Below are positions 22,472 to 36,418 of a DNA stretch of 64,000 nucleotides, in pieces. The DNA is from Coffea arabica (lineage: Eukaryota; Streptophyta; Magnoliopsida; Gentianales; Rubiaceae). The stretch is taken from positions 12,418,001 to 12,482,000 of the forward strand of contig NC_092312.1 in NCBI RefSeq assembly GCF_036785885.1, written 5' to 3'. The notes under the pieces were generated by a model. The model made no database searches, was not told the origin of the DNA, and saw nothing but the letters and a program-made list of their open reading frames with translations. Every line of letters starts with the position of its first letter. Within the stretch, counting starts at the first letter, position 1. A program made the position numbers and the translations under genes.

Positions 22472-25400
22472 CAACTTTGGTGACAGCTTAGCTCGGTGGT
22501 TTTTTCTGCGTAACTGGGGTCTTCATGCTTCCCCCTTCCTCCTAAATAAAAGAAGTATACTATTAATTAGTACTACTAAATTGACACGGTTGTCACTAAT
22601 AATTTCTATCATTAGTGCAACTTTCTTAGTCGAGTAGAAGGTGATTTTCAACTAATTTATTAATAATATTGATTTCTATTTCATTAAAAAAAAAAAGATT
22701 GACACAATTCATTACTCCCCGCAAGGAAGGACTAGTTGATTGTTAGTTTTTTTTTTTTTTTTTTAAGGATGCATTTACTCGATGATTTAAACTACTATAA
22801 TACTTGCCTAGGCAAGATACATGGCAAATAATAGTCGACCCACATAGGCAAAATCTAAGTTGGCTGGCGTAATTTCATAATTAGAGAGATCTGATTCAGT
22901 GCTAAGTTTTGTATCTGTAGCCACCACCAGAATCTGTGTTTGGCAATGTATGTGGTACAAAAGTTTAGTTAAAGATCGATTGCTATTCTTATTCTAGGAT
23001 CGTAGATTTAAAATCGAGTTAGTTTACACTTTACATTGGATTGGAGTGCACTTGTCAAATCTCTAAACATCAATCATTAGCTAGAGGACTAGAGCCAAAA
23101 GGGGATCCATTTTTTCTACATTTCTTTATAGTAAAAGTTTATGCTGTTGATCCATTCCATGCGGCATCGTCATTGAACAATGGCCACCACTTTCCAGAAA
23201 AAACAACAATGGCCACCAATATTCTTGTAGACTTTTCATATTTTGTCTTTTGCAGTACACGTGATAAGAGAATTGCTAGTCTTTGGATCTCTAGTTCTTC
23301 ACCATCAATGCCAACAAAGACTTGATCTCTCGGAATTCATCTTGTGGAAACTGGAATGCATATCTCATTCAATTTGAGACTATGACATCGGGAAACGTAC
23401 TTGTCCCCAAAACTTCACAAATTTATCTCAAATGCTTCGAATCATCTCCACCAATTTTAGTAAAAGCAAAATTTTAATTGAAATTCAACAAATTATTTTT
23501 TTCAAGTTAGTACAAATCTGAAAACCCATCACCACCAATTGCTACTCAAAAAAAAAAAAAAAAATCACCATGAATACACAACATCCCACCACAACCACAG
23601 AAATCAACAAAAAAAAATTAAGAAACCCTCAACCATCACCAGCGAAATCAGATGAAGAAGAAGAAGACTCGAACCATCTATAGCTTGGGTTCCATGGTTG
23701 ACCATGTTTTAGGAGAGCCAATGGGTGAAGGGAAAGTGCAGGCAAGGAAGTAGAAGCAAGGGGTGCTGGGTGGTGAGGATGTGGCTGAGACAAGTGTCGA
23801 AAGAGAGAGAGAGTATTGTACCGTGAAGATTAAGAATATTTTTTTTTCTTTTATTTTTTGTGGCTGGGTGGGTACTCAGGCAAAAGTACCAAATTTACTC
23901 TGTAATGGCTATTAAAGTTTTTTTGATCTTTCATTACCATAAATTCATTACTATTGTAGTGTTCCAAACATAATTATTAGTGACAATCACTATTGGTTAT
24001 AGCACCCTCCAACAAATGGGTCGTAATATCTCAATAATATATTTGTGGACTATGGACAAAAGATAGATGACTATGGGAACAAATTGGATGATTGAGAAAT
24101 TTTTAGGTAAAGATTTCACGAGTTTCGGGGCAGCTCCATAAGTTATACTAGTTTGAGTGGTTTTTTTTTTTTTTTGAGTGGTTAAATTATATGAATAAAA
24201 CAATAGTACTTTTCTTTTAATAAAAAAAAAAAAAAGCTAAGATAAATTCAGTTTTGATTATCACCATCGATCAAAACATGTACTCGAAATCATAGATCGC
24301 CTATCAATACGATTCTCACATCATCAATAGAAACGTTCGAACATACGATATTTTGTGAAGAAATGATCGTTCTACTATCGATCTTTTATGAAAAAATGAT
24401 TGTTCTAGCCAACCTGCGTTGATTATAAACAACAAAATAGCAGTACGATTTTAGTCAAATCCGAAATCTTCCGACAGTGTAAAACTGCCATTAGCTGCGC
24501 CCATGCAGCACATTTTTTTCCTTCCAATCCACATACGATCCAAGCCTAAAACTTGTGGATTAGGTTGCGACTTTTCAGGCCCATTTACAAGTTAGAACAA
24601 CAAGCCACGTAAAACAACGCTTTAAAAACCAGACGGGCTATGACCATCCACCTTTGTATTTTTTTCGGTGTGGTATTGGAAGTATAGACAAACCACAAAC
24701 TTTGTCAACTCTTTTCTTTCTTTTTTTTTTTTTTTGTCAAACAGTAAAGTTACACACAAGTTAGATTAAAATTAGCCGAAACACTCCGAGGATTGAATCT
24801 AAGGGGGATCCATAAGAAAATACAAATTCAGTCAACTTTGGAGCATCTTTGCATTACAGCAATGCGATTTTTGAATGGGATTTTGTAAAAGTAACGTTCC
24901 ATTGTCCTCATTGAGTTTGAGCGTAGCTTATGAAAATACTCCGAACAAGTTTTAATTAGCTTATTGTGAAAAGGGTGAAGCAGATTTTTTTTTGTCATTT
25001 TAGTTGCTCACATCTGAAGATACCGAGCCATTAACACTAACTCTAAAATGCTAATCGTGTAGGCCATTTTCCTTTTAATCTTATTAGCAAGACTGTGTTA
25101 AAAAGATTGGTTGGAGTTAATCAACTCAATATGGAATGGAAGTAGTATTTTGGGTTGTACGGAATGGTCGAAACTGAATTTGGTGTCCGAGTACTTAGTC
25201 TAACATCCGATCTCTCCTCAACCAGGCCCAGGGTGGTCATAGGCTCTTTGTCGGGAAAACTAGCAGCAGATTCCTTAGCGTCCAGTACCGGAATCGTAGG
25301 CTAATTGGGCTTCAGCAACCTCTTCTCTCTCTCTCTCTCTTTTTTTTTTTTTTGGTTTTAAATACAAATTTGAACAAAACGAATAAGATTTGTTGTAAAA

Positions 25401-25826
25401 AAAAAAAAAGAAAATAGAAGGACAGTAAGATTGCAGTAAAGCAATTCAGCTCAAAAACTCATCTTTCCTTCGTAGCTGTCTCAATTTTGATTTAGAAATT
25501 ACTTTTGATCTCACCAAGTCTCATATCGTTTGATTGAACTTTAGTAGGTAACAAATAGATTTAGCAAAAGAAGAACGAGCTTATGGGTCCAAAATCTCAA
25601 AGCGCAGGTTGTGATTCATATGAATAAAGACCTGACATCTCAACACTGCGTTGCAACATGATGCCATTGTTCATGCGACTAATATCTAGCTTTCCACCAA
25701 AATCTCTTTTTAAAGTGAATGCAAGGTGCAATTTTGTGCGAAGAGAGACCGGGAACCAACTTTCACAAGCATATATATTCACACGATTTTCCAAAACAAA
25801 TTGAAGGCAACCCCAACTAAAGAAAT

Positions 25827-25929
25827 ATTAACAGAGAGAGTTGAGTTGAGTGGAGTGGTAAGATAGGAGAGACTGTCAACAGGTGGTCTTGAACCCCAAG
25901 ATCTCCCACTTATCTCAAAAAAAAAAAAT
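25827..25929 (+). mobile_element. SINE with 14-bp target-site duplication
   Basis: Flanked by perfect direct repeats CCAACTAAAGAAAT at 25813-25826 and 25930-25943. The element ends in a poly-A run (25917-25928). It holds an A-box-like TGAGTGGAGTGG near 25848 and a B-box-like GGTCTTGAACCCC near 25884, so it is probably tRNA-derived and Pol III transcribed. It is about 100 bp long. Confidence 0.75.
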
Positions 25930-26014
25930 CCAACTAAAGAAATTGATTATCTAAAGCCTCTCAAATTTTGAGACTCAGAGCTAAACCTACTACTAGGTAG
26001 TTCATAATCAAGGT

Positions 26015-26566
26015 TCAAGAAATAGATGAACGGAAAAATTCTTGATCATTTGTGTTCCCAAACTGACCTTCGCCGCCAATCAAACAAGCAAAGAAGTCCT
26101 TGTCCAAGTGATTCCTGGATCCATGAACCAAACTCGAGCTTCCAGCTTCATCACAACTGCTAGAGATCTGGGAGGAAAGAGAAGAATAAGGCGTATTGTT
26201 CACCGATAACAGCATTTCTTGAGCCTTATGCAACTCCTGCTTAAGCCTCTCAACTTCACTTTGAAGCCTCTCATTATCTGCTAACAGATTTTCCAGTCTT
26301 AGCTGCAAAGCCTTGTGATCAACCTCAAGGTTTTCATTCTTCCACCGGGCACGCTTGTTTTGGTACCAAATTGCAACCTTGCGAGGTGGTAGACCCAGCT
26401 CGTGGGCTAGTTGGGACCTGCGATCTGGATCCAGTTTGTTATTGAAATTAAAGCTTTTTTCTAGGAGACTAACCTGATCTTGAGTTAGCCTTTTCTTGTG
26501 AAATTTGAGTTCGTTTTTTCGAACGCTTGACTGAATGTGGTGGTAATCCATTGCAGTTCTTGCCAA
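26015..26566 (-). CDS. HD-Zip class I transcription factor, ATHB-52-like
   Basis: A single-exon, 183-residue protein. A homeodomain spans about residues 20-75 ([16 protein letters not shown] through [13 protein letters not shown]), directly followed by a leucine zipper (about 78-120, [30 protein letters not shown]). HD-Zip I proteins bind the CAATNATTG pseudopalindrome as dimers in the nucleus. The order, small size and KKRLTQDQV start resemble ATHB-52. Odd point: helix 3 reads WYQNKRAR where HD-Zip I members nearly always have WFQN. The C-terminal 60 residues are Ser-rich and unmatched. CTATATAG near 26729-26736 could be the TATA box. Alternatives are the LMI1 or ATHB-21/40/53 groups. Confidence 0.9.
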   Translation of the reverse strand: MARTAMDYHHIQSSVRKNELKFHKKRLTQDQVSLLEKSFNFNNKLDPDRRSQLAHELGLPPRKVAIWYQNKRARWKNENLEVDHKALQLRLENLLADNERLQSEVERLKQELHKAQEMLLSVNNTPYSSLSSQISSSCDEAGSSSLVHGSRNHLDKDFFACLIGGEGQFGNTNDQEFFRSSIS

Positions 26567-27627
26567 GAGAAACGTTCAAAAATGGCAAATAACTCTGACA
26601 ATTATATGTGACAGGCCAATAAATTGGAGATCAAGATGTTAAGTTGGGCAGCACATCGTAATCATGCATGCATTTGGCTGGTCATCACGTGGGCTGTGTC
26701 CTACTACTAATTGAAAGTCTAGTCCTACTATATAGGATTAGACTTCAGTAATTGGTGAACTTGTTTTTCCAAACCAAGAAAAGGGCAAAAAAAAAGAAGA
26801 AGATAAATGCATGTTCAAGAAAGCTATATATATTGGAGAAACAACACGTAAAAGCACCATGATTTGGTGTTGCGTGCGGTAATATTTCAAAGGCCAACGT
26901 AAGAATTGAAAGCGTATTGATCTGTTGATCTCCGTACTAGAAAAAAAAAATCAAAATATCAGTTATAAAAAAAAATCAACACATCAGTTGCAAAATTGTC
27001 GACGCATGTCTTGTCTGTATCTGTAATTTGTCAATGGATATGGTGGGGGAAACGCCAAGTCAATGCTTGACAAAGCATACGTCTTTGGTTAATGCCCACC
27101 TACAGCTCATGATTTGAACAATTCTATTTTGGTTCGCTTTCCAACATTTGTGACCTCTCTCTCTCTCTCTCTAAGTTATAGATACAGTCTTCTCCTTCTT
27201 TTTTTTTTTTTTTTTTAAGATAAATTGACTTCGAGTGAAACTGGCTATAGCTGGATGCACTTCGACTGAGGAGAGCCGCCTCAATTGTTCAAAGTTGATT
27301 TCTTGAGGGGTTTCAGAATTGCATATCAGTTTCATGATGAACTTGAATAAGCTTTTAATAATAGTTAAGCTAAATCATTTCAAATTCAAGGTTACTCAAA
27401 CTTGTTGAAACTTGACTTTAGATTTTTTTTTCTTGACTTAGATTATTAACAAACAAAATTTGAACAACCTTTTACTTGATAAGCTCGAGTCAAATGTCGA
27501 GCAACACGATTCATATTTAAACCCTGTTCAATTCATCAGTTTTCATCTGTGAATTCATTATTCATGTACGTACGTAGAGGATAAATAGAACTCAAGGGTT
27601 GAGAGCTCATGACCCTTTTTATTAACC

Positions 27628-27658
<31 letters not shown>

Positions 27659-29282
27659 GACCCTTTTTATTAATCTAAACTCGTCATCTTTCTTTTATTT
27701 TTGGTAGATCCCATCCAGCAGCAAAACTTTGATTATACTGCCCCGCCCTTGAAAACTGACTGACATTTCTTGTGAGATTTCATTTTCAAACGCAAAATGA
27801 AACGCACAAATTACTGTCAAATAGAAGAGAGATCTCCAGATAGATATTTTGTTGTTGTATATATAGGAACGCAACCTACAACGGATACACTTTATAAACA
27901 ATACAACTTGCGGAGACTTATTAATCCATCAGGCATGAACCAATTAAGTTACACTACTGCATTTCTTTTCCTTTTCTTTTGGGTTACGCCAGAGGGTGCC
28001 TTGTTTGATAAGATCAAGCTCTATCTGGTAAAGAATCAGCGCAAGAAAACCAAGATAATAGAATAAAATTAATGTCTATTTTCATCAATCATTTTGATTT
28101 TCTGTCCACCAGAAATGATCTCTAGCTTCTGGCTGGCTCAATTATTTGCAAGATCATGCTATATTACATATTCCCCTTAAATTCGATCGCCCGCCATCTT
28201 TAATTTTCGTAACCTATTCCAACAATAATGACAGCGTAACGACTGAAAACGTATTGTATCAAATATTTCATCGAACAATTCGGTTAAATAATTCACAAAT
28301 GATCGCTTAGTAATTAAGCTGTACAAGATTTTCATAACATTTAGGCACACTGAACCCGTATCAAAATCTCCGCCGCCGCCCAACTGTGTACTGCTCGACT
28401 GAAATCACTCTATTCTCATCATTCACCGTTAAAAGAGAAACTGGTTGTTAGGATAGGAATACGATACATTTTTCCCCACCTGCCATGTCTTTATTGCACA
28501 TAAAAGGATGTAGCTTTCATGCATCAGTACTTGTGGGGTTCAAATTGGCGGTTCATGAAACGCGATCGACGTTAGGGCACGGTTCTAAGATTGTAATGCT
28601 TTGAATGTTGGAATAAGTAGTAATACTTCCTCGTTAGCTTTCTGTGGAAAGTGCATGAACTTCAAAATGCGGACATATTCATTTTCTTGACCTAACATCT
28701 TCGTCATGGACGTTACAAGGGTCCCAAAGCTAGTAGATTAGATTCCAATAGTCCAGCTAATTATATGTCTACAGGACATAGCTGGAACTAAAAAGTTTTG
28801 TTTTCCTTTTTTTTTTTTTTTTTGGTATTACATCGTTTAGAATAATTTATTTTTCCCATTACAGTTATGGAGTTTAAAATTCAAGAGTATAAGATGATTT
28901 ACTTGAGAGCTTGCAACAACTCTGGTAAAATTTTTATCCCGTGAGTGAATCAGTAGAATCTTTGAAATCACGGTAGAATTCTGATTCGGCTTCCTCGAAA
29001 TTAAAGGGGCCGGGATAGAGTTAAGTTGATTTCTAGCTTCTAGACGAGCGAATGATACTCTATATTTCTTAGTGGAATTTTGATCAAATTGAGGAGACAC
29101 TTTTACTAAAGATCTGGTGCAGTTGAAAACTAGGGTCAAACAAAATCTACAAACTAATATATTTATGAAGACTCATGTTCAACTTATTTGGGGTTTAGCA
29201 TGCTGCAGTTAGCTGTTTTCCCATGCTTCTCCGTGCAAAGGGTTTCTAAGTTTTCTGATCGACTTATGTACTACAACTATAA

Positions 29283-30119
29283 GTGTCAAATAAATTCATT
29301 TAATTAAATTTATCCATACTCGTTCATGAATAATTGGGTATAGATATTTTAAATTTTTACATATAGGTATAAATGAGTTATCCAATAATATTCATTTAAT
29401 AAATGGATATAATTGGATAACCCATCAAACTCAATTAATCCAATTATTCTCTTTATAAAAAGGACTATAGTCATTTTGTCATGATGTCCTACTTAATTTT
29501 TTTCTAAGATTATTCATTTTGTCATGATATTAACTACTTTTATTTTAATTATTATTATTATTATTTGTTAGTTTTATCTTATCATTTTATTTTCTCGTAG
29601 TTTGTTAACTTGTTCATTTTTCAGTATTACCAATTTATGACAAGCTTTATCCTCTTTTCCTACCTTTCTAAAATGAAATTTTAAATTTATGCAAAAAAAA
29701 TGCTAAGGGTTAAAAGTTTTTGGATTAAATTTTTATGTTAACTTTCATATTATTTAGTCCAAATTTTTATATTTTTATTGTTCAATTATTAAATTGTATG
29801 CAATTTTGTGACATAGCGTACATATGGGAAAAGATGGTAGTTAGACTTATTGGGTATTATAAATAAATATTTAAAATTAATGATGAGTGCAAACCGCAAA
29901 GGGTGGCATAAATTGATAATTTAGTTTACAAAATGAATTTAGATGAGTTTGTAAAAGTTAGAGTAAATGGGTTGTAAATGGGTAATTGGATTACTCAACT
30001 CATTTTTTGACTTGCTCATTTATACCCATATTTTTAGATGAGTATAAATGGATTGACTTATTTATTCCCATTACCCATTTTAATCCGTCCAAACCTGTTC
30101 AAGTCACATATTTTGACAC
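29283..30119. mobile_element. Possible non-autonomous DNA element with GTGTCAAA ends
   Basis: The left end begins GTGTCAAA and the right end closes TTTGACAC, followed inwards by TATAAATGAG-type words in inverted orientation on both sides (GGTATAAATGAG near 29363; CTCATTTATACC near 30016). About 840 bp, AT-rich, non-coding. Target-site duplication is not clear. Confidence 0.4.
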
Positions 30120-30723
30120 ATCTAAGTATCTAACTACAGTTTAATCTGAAGTTAATTTATAAATACATAATATGACAATTGTTTACGATAAATAGACAGA
30201 CCCACACAAGTGGGTTTATTTAAGCACTATTCTCGACAATAGCATGGTATGGTTGTCTTGATGATTATCATTATCATTTTGTCGAATACATGTAAAAACT
30301 CCATAGGAGAGTATTGAAAGGGTTATTTAATGACAATAGTATCATGCAGTGGTGAAGTCAGGACCCATTACAGAGAGTACAATGAGAAAATGCTTTTTAG
30401 TATATTAAAAATTTATTGTGAATATGAGTTATAGTATATATTGCCTTAGGCTTTAATTATTGTGATGACCACATTGTTTAAGTTAAAAAAGGTCGAATCT
30501 TTTTTTATTGTTTAAGGAGTGACATAGATGTTTGATATAAAAAAAATAGATCCAATGTTTTTGCAAAAAATTATTTGTTATAAACTTCGTTTTTTAGGAA
30601 GAAGACAATTCTATGTAATTTAAAAAGGAAATGCAGACAAAGAATGAACTTTTAAAATATTAAAGGAATGCAATGTAGTAAAGGAAAGAAATTCTACTGT
30701 TGTGGCGGTGCCTCAGTACAACT

Positions 30724-31520
30724 AGGGATGGCAGGCACCCGCCCCGCGGGGGGCTCTCGGGGCGGGGGGTGGGGCGGGGGCGGGGGGGAATTTTTTCACC
30801 CCGCTTAGAAACGGGGCGGGGGAGTATACCCCCGCCCCATCCCCTGCCCCGTCCCCCGCAAAACAAAAAAAATATAAAAAAATATATAATTATATATAAC
30901 ATGTAAGTTAATTAGTTATAAACTTATGATAATGATATTATTAGTTAGATATATTATATAATGTATATTAGTTTATGTAATATAATTGATATTATCAATT
31001 ATATGAATAATTCTACATGTTTACTAATAGAATTTATTAATTAGTTATACTAAATTTACTAATATATTTATACTAAATTTCTAATTACACTTAATAGAAT
31101 AACACTTTTTTCTCAAAAAAAAGCACAAACACAATAATGAATTAGTGATTGCATTTGTACTAAAAGTGAAAACTTGACTATTTTAGTTATATTTATTTCA
31201 TCATATTGGATTGTATTCAAATAACTTCTGTTTGATTGTTTTTATGAGTTTCAATTGTAAAATTACAATGAATAATAATTTGGTGATGTGTTGATATTTT
31301 AGTACTTGATTATTTATTAAAATTTAATTATAATAAAATTATATAATAAAATTGTATTAACCCCGCGGGGGCACCCGCGGGGGAAACGGGGCGGGGACGG
31401 GGCGGGGCGGGGGGAACAGGAGGCGGGGGACGGGGCGGGGGACGGGGGGAACTAATAGGCAACGGGACGGGGGACGGGGGAGGGGACCCCCGCCCCAACC
31501 CCGCCCCGTTGCCATCCCTA
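30724..31520. mobile_element. Inverted-repeat element with GC-rich ends, hAT-like
   Basis: Ends are TAGGGATGGCA (30724-30734) and TGCCATCCCTA (31510-31520). Both are followed inwards by extreme GGGGCGGGG-type tracts (30740-30860, 31359-31508), while the core is AT-rich. The flanks AGTACAAAC and AGCACAACT resemble an imperfect 8-bp target-site duplication, which would fit hAT. Long open frames across the GC tracts are compositional artefacts. Confidence 0.7.
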
Positions 31521-31778
31521 AGCACAACTTATATATCATCAGCAGCGCCTTCAGTTTGATGTAAGGAAAACTTTTTGCGACAAGTGAATAAATGCTTTAT
31601 GTAAGTGATTACTAAGATGCTTTACCGAGTAAAATATTAATGAAGAATAAGTTTAATTTAAATATAAAAAATTTGCCTTTAGTTTTTTAATTTTGTTCCA
31701 TCAATGTTTCTCATCTTTAAAAATGAAAAAGTTGCCTTTAATTAAGAATAAAAGTTTTTTTTAGAGCAATTTTTACAA

Positions 31779-32288
31779 GCGCTGTTAATCGAACTGAGTA
31801 GCTCTCCAGTCAAGTCTTAAAGGTTCGACTAGGCTCGTTTTTCTTAGTAAATGAGTTGAATTTGAGTGCTATATGTACTCGTTTTTGAATCGAACGGCTC
31901 ACCAACTACTTGACAGGTTCAAAATATAAGGGTCATTTCATTGCATGCCTAATAATTATGCCCTAAGTTTCAATTTCCAAATGAGGATTCCTGTTGTTGC
32001 TGCTCTAATTTTTCTTTCCTCTTCCCTTTTCCACAACCCGCAGCTGCACTTTCCTACACACCAAATCACCAATCCATCCACCACCTCACCACCATTACTC
32101 AAGCTCGTTAAGCTCGACTCGATTTTCAAACTCGAGTTCAAACTTAAACTCAAGTTTGACTAGTTGATCTCGAATAACTTTTGAAACTCGAATTACTAAT
32201 CGAGCGGGTTCGAACTAGCTTGATAAATGTTTGAGTCGAGTTCAATTATCAAGTGCTTGAACTTGACTCGACTCGATTAATAACACTA
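31779..32288. mobile_element. Degraded element rich in ACTCGA motifs
   Basis: The left end (AGCGCTGTTAATCGAACTGA) and the reverse complement of the right end (AGTGTTATTAATCGAGTCGA) are similar imperfect inverted repeats. Subterminal DNA is full of CTCGACTCGA words like the element at 2023-2403, so the two may be related. Non-coding. Confidence 0.45.
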
Positions 32289-35200
32289 GTTTTTATCATG
32301 AGTTTTACTTTCTCTTAGTGAAAGGGAAACCGATTTTGTTGCACAGCAAACCGCTTTTTTCGGTTCTCTCTCCACTTTTCTACTCTGAAGAAACAAAGGA
32401 GTTGATTCAGAGTATCTTTTCCCAGATCAAATGCTGGAATTTCATTAGCCTGACTTCGTAGCCACCAGAGCTAAGGAAATTAACTCTGGCAATAAGCTAT
32501 CTGAAATTTAACCAATCAGTTTATGGATCAATGTTTGTTTCGACAGTTACAAAAGCATTCAAGGTTTCTTTTTCTGTTTAGATAGTACTTTAAGAACATG
32601 CTGAAATGGATATTGCTATATCAATTTTGTTTCAATTTGTCCGAACAGACTCAAAAAGTTCCGTAACCATTGGTTAATTATCCCATTAAACCCTTAATCT
32701 TTTCAAAGGGGTACAAGATTAACTTTAAGCCTATTGATAGAATCCTCTATAATTTAGTGTTGAGTCAATTAAATCCTTTCAATGGTCTTAAAATTTGAAC
32801 AATAAGTAGAAAATCGACCCACAATAAATAACGATTGGATTTACCTCATAAACTTTTTAATTAAGGTACAACAAAAGTATATGCAGTAAAAAAGCTTCCT
32901 TTATTACTAAAGTAAGTATATAACAATTTCAAATTGTAACCAGAGAAAGACAAGTTGAATCAAATATTTGCAAAGAAAGGTTTTGCTACCCAAATCAATC
33001 ACCAATAGGCTAATAAATATACAGTAAAAAACACTTAGAAAATTGCCGTCTTGGTTATTTAAAGAGGATTTTAATGTGGTATGATATCTATTTTCTATGA
33101 TCTTTTAGCTCAGATGAAAAAGTTAAAAATACTTATATGGCTGCTCATAAATTTATAAAGAATAATGGGCTCCAAAACTAAGAATTGGCTAGACCTAACT
33201 GGTTTGTCCTCACAAAGTTTGACAATTACATTGCACATGTAGATAATTTGAGAACTTTCATAGCAATTTACCAAAATCCTTATACATGTAATTTAACGAG
33301 CTACAGGTCAAAACAAACTTAATGTCATTATCTTGCAGATCTGCCTGGAAATTTACTCAGGGCAGATAACATATGATAATATGTATGCCGGTCATTGTAT
33401 GGGTACTCTCTCTCTCAAAACTTCTCTGTATCGTTCCAATTTTATCGGATGTCCCAGAAGGAACATGTCTTCCTCCAAAACATGATTATAATAATATGAC
33501 ACTTAGATTATTAATGGGTTGCAATGTAGGGTTAGAATTACTCATGCATGTTTTTGTCAAGCCCTATTATTCACCCCACTCAAGGGAAATTTTTTCTTTA
33601 AAAAAAATTAAAGCTCTGTTTCGAATCGAGATATTCACCTGCTGTCTCTCGTTTCCATTCTTGGAAACAACTAAGAAGTTTCTTTCTCTGTTGCCTGAAT
33701 GGTGGAATTTATGTAGTGTTTGTTCAAGTCGCCCTGTTGAAGCCGCAAGCAAAATATTTTGGAAGCAAGAGTAACGTTAACAATATGAAGCCATAGAGAT
33801 TAAATTTGTACTTGAACTCTGGAGAAAATTTGTCAAGAGATTCGAGACATAGGTGTTTTACTCGGAAATTTACATAGTTAGTTGGGTAGCCACGAAAGGA
33901 AAAACTGGTACCATATATAGATTCTATGTATGGACGTTAAATTGATTCATTCTAGAATGGTATACTGATTCAGTCTATGTTTACGGTAATTGAAATTAAT
34001 CATATCATTTTCGTTTCCAAATTTTACGTTTTCTGGCCATGTTCTTCTTTGGTTAATACTTTATTATACATGGCGGTCCAAATAGTGTTACTTTTGTTTG
34101 ATTATTTCCCATTGAAAAACTCAAAATTTTAATTCACCAGAAAGATTTTGATAAATAAGGCAACAACTAAAATTAACAATGTCCAGGTAATTTTGATCTA
34201 GCAGTTAAAGTTAAAATCTTAGACGTACTTTAGAGTTTTTGGGTTTTAATTTCTCTTTCATCCTTTCCGCTTCTCAAGTTCCATCACTCCCATGCTAAAA
34301 AAATATTTTAAAAGTATATATTAAACAAAGAAAATTAGCATTGGTTTCTCAACAAATCTTAAGTCAACTAGAAGAATTCCTGATGAGATATGGATCAGAT
34401 TAAATATAGACTTTTGTCCTTTTTTCCTTTATTAATCCGTTGACCTCAAAGGTGACAAGAGGACCCTAATTAAAGAACTCCATTTTCTTCTCCAAGACCA
34501 TCTTCTTTCTCTTGTAATACAAATTTTTATGGACAAATACGCGTCTCCCTAACACATGGGTAGAACCATTAGCTTAGGTAAGAAACATGATTAAGTTCCT
34601 AATTGCTGATCAAGGACAGTTGATTGCATAAATGGATGGTGCAGACATCAACTTTTTTTTCAATCATATTTGAAACGAGTTTCAAAGATGAGAGCGTATG
34701 GTAGATAAATCTACCATTCGAAAAAGTTATCATCCAATATGGCTAAATCCTGATTAAATATTGTTATGGATTTATTATTATTATTATCATCATCATCATC
34801 ATCCAATAGGATCATGGTTCATTTTCTGTGCGTGTTATTTTTCTTTTCTTCTTTTTGGTAGAGTTACACGTACTCATATTTATTATTGGAGCATCATATT
34901 GAAATTCATATGGTGTTTCCAGTATTGCTTGTCCTTAAGCCAGGAAAATCATTCTTTGGCAGTGAGGTGTGAGCAAAGTGGCTTAATTATCTTTGCCAAA
35001 ACATAAGAATGCCTATACTTGCCAAAATATAAGAATGCCTATACTTGAAAATAAAAAGCCTATACTTGCTAAATAGCACAACTTTTTTGCATCTTTCTCA
35101 CACCATTTTCACATATGTCTAGTGTATTTTGTGCTTCATTGGAATTTTTTTTTTTTTTTTTTAAAAAGGGTCAAGGTTGAGAGATCAAAGCTGCCTAGTG

Positions 35201-36418
35201 TCACCTCAGCTAACTAAAAAGCATTGGACCAGAAGATGGGCATTTATTGAGAACACAAGAAATTGCTACCATCCTAGTTTTCCCCATACGTATATGAATT
35301 ATTGTAGCATGCAGGCGGGCGGTGAGTTAACAAGACAAATACATACATTTGCATCAGTCAGACAACACAAACACAAAACTCCTCCAATTATCAAAATTGG
35401 ATCCAGCCTACACCAGGTACAATTTATATAGCAATTTTTTTTATTTTTCTATTTTTTTTAGTTTTTCTTAAATAGTTGAAGGAAATTAATTATAGGTTTC
35501 AAGAATGGGCCCTTTTTAAGGTCATTTGTTTTCATGCTTTTCTCTCCTTGTTGTCTAATATGTTTTTGTCCTCTCCTCCCCCCCCCCCCCCTAAAAAAAA
35601 AAAATCTGATTCTTTACCATATTAGCACCCAAAAAGCATTCCATATAAGAAGCTAGCTATGGCCTCTGCCCTCCTACCTTTTTTTTTTTTATTCCCTTGC
35701 AAAACATGTTTAGAATTTCTACGGCCACATCCTTGCTTCAATAAGTGTGAGGAAGTCTGCCAAGTTTACCAACTTTTATCAAAAGTGCAAGGTCATAAGG
35801 AGTTTTGACAGTAAAACAACGGAGGAAGACTTCAGAAGTCATCGAAGAAATTTCGAACCAAAATCATTATGCGCATATGATAATCTGCTGACACCGATAG
35901 GCACGAGGAATTATTCGGCAGATTTCTTGAATATAATTGCTCAAAAATCAAAATCAAATCTTTTTAGATAACGCAACTGGGAATCTAGCTATTGTCTTTT
36001 TCTTGCATACGATTGTAAAGGAAACTTTGATGCATGCAGCTAGATTATGCATTTGAATATTCCCGTCTCAAATAATAAATGGCAATCTTATCCTGTTAAA
36101 TACATTACTATGGTACTAGACATGAGATGATTAAATGTTTTATTTATGGATTGCTGTGTCCTAGAAAAAACAAATGTCCCTGGATAGAAATTGACCTAAT
36201 GAAATTGTAATGCAACCATGCACTATATGCCATGGTCAACGTCATCAACTCTGATCATTAGTCAATTAATGTTTCTAGCTAGAAGGTTTTACTCTCTTTT
36301 TTTTTTTTTTGCACCGAGAACAATCTAATTTCATCGAGTTTGTTTGACATTATAGGCATGCATTTATTCTCGTTTATCTGTTGCATGAGTTAATTATGCT
36401 CAAGCTGAGTTTCAAATG

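Larger units (their letters stand above)
19624..25812. other. Intergenic, about 6 kb
   Basis: GRXC9 3' region, then gene-free DNA. Contains TA runs (19658-19670, 20036-20057), a MITE at 20068-20232, a possibly related decayed copy near 20890-21050, a C-rich tract at 22429-22468, several poly-A/T runs, and a TTTGAGTGGTT duplication around a T-run at 24147-24185 that may be another poly-A insertion scar. No coding gene recognised. Confidence 0.45.

Noticed and set aside
22309-22560. Possible SINE around the C-rich tract (GGTTTGATCCCC before it, TAGCTCGGTGG after it)
   Set aside because: The box-like words are in the wrong order for a Pol III promoter and no target-site duplication was found.
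30660-31539. Several open frames rich in Pro/Arg/Gly on both strands
   Set aside because: They run through the GC-rich ends of a transposon; the composition alone keeps the frames open.
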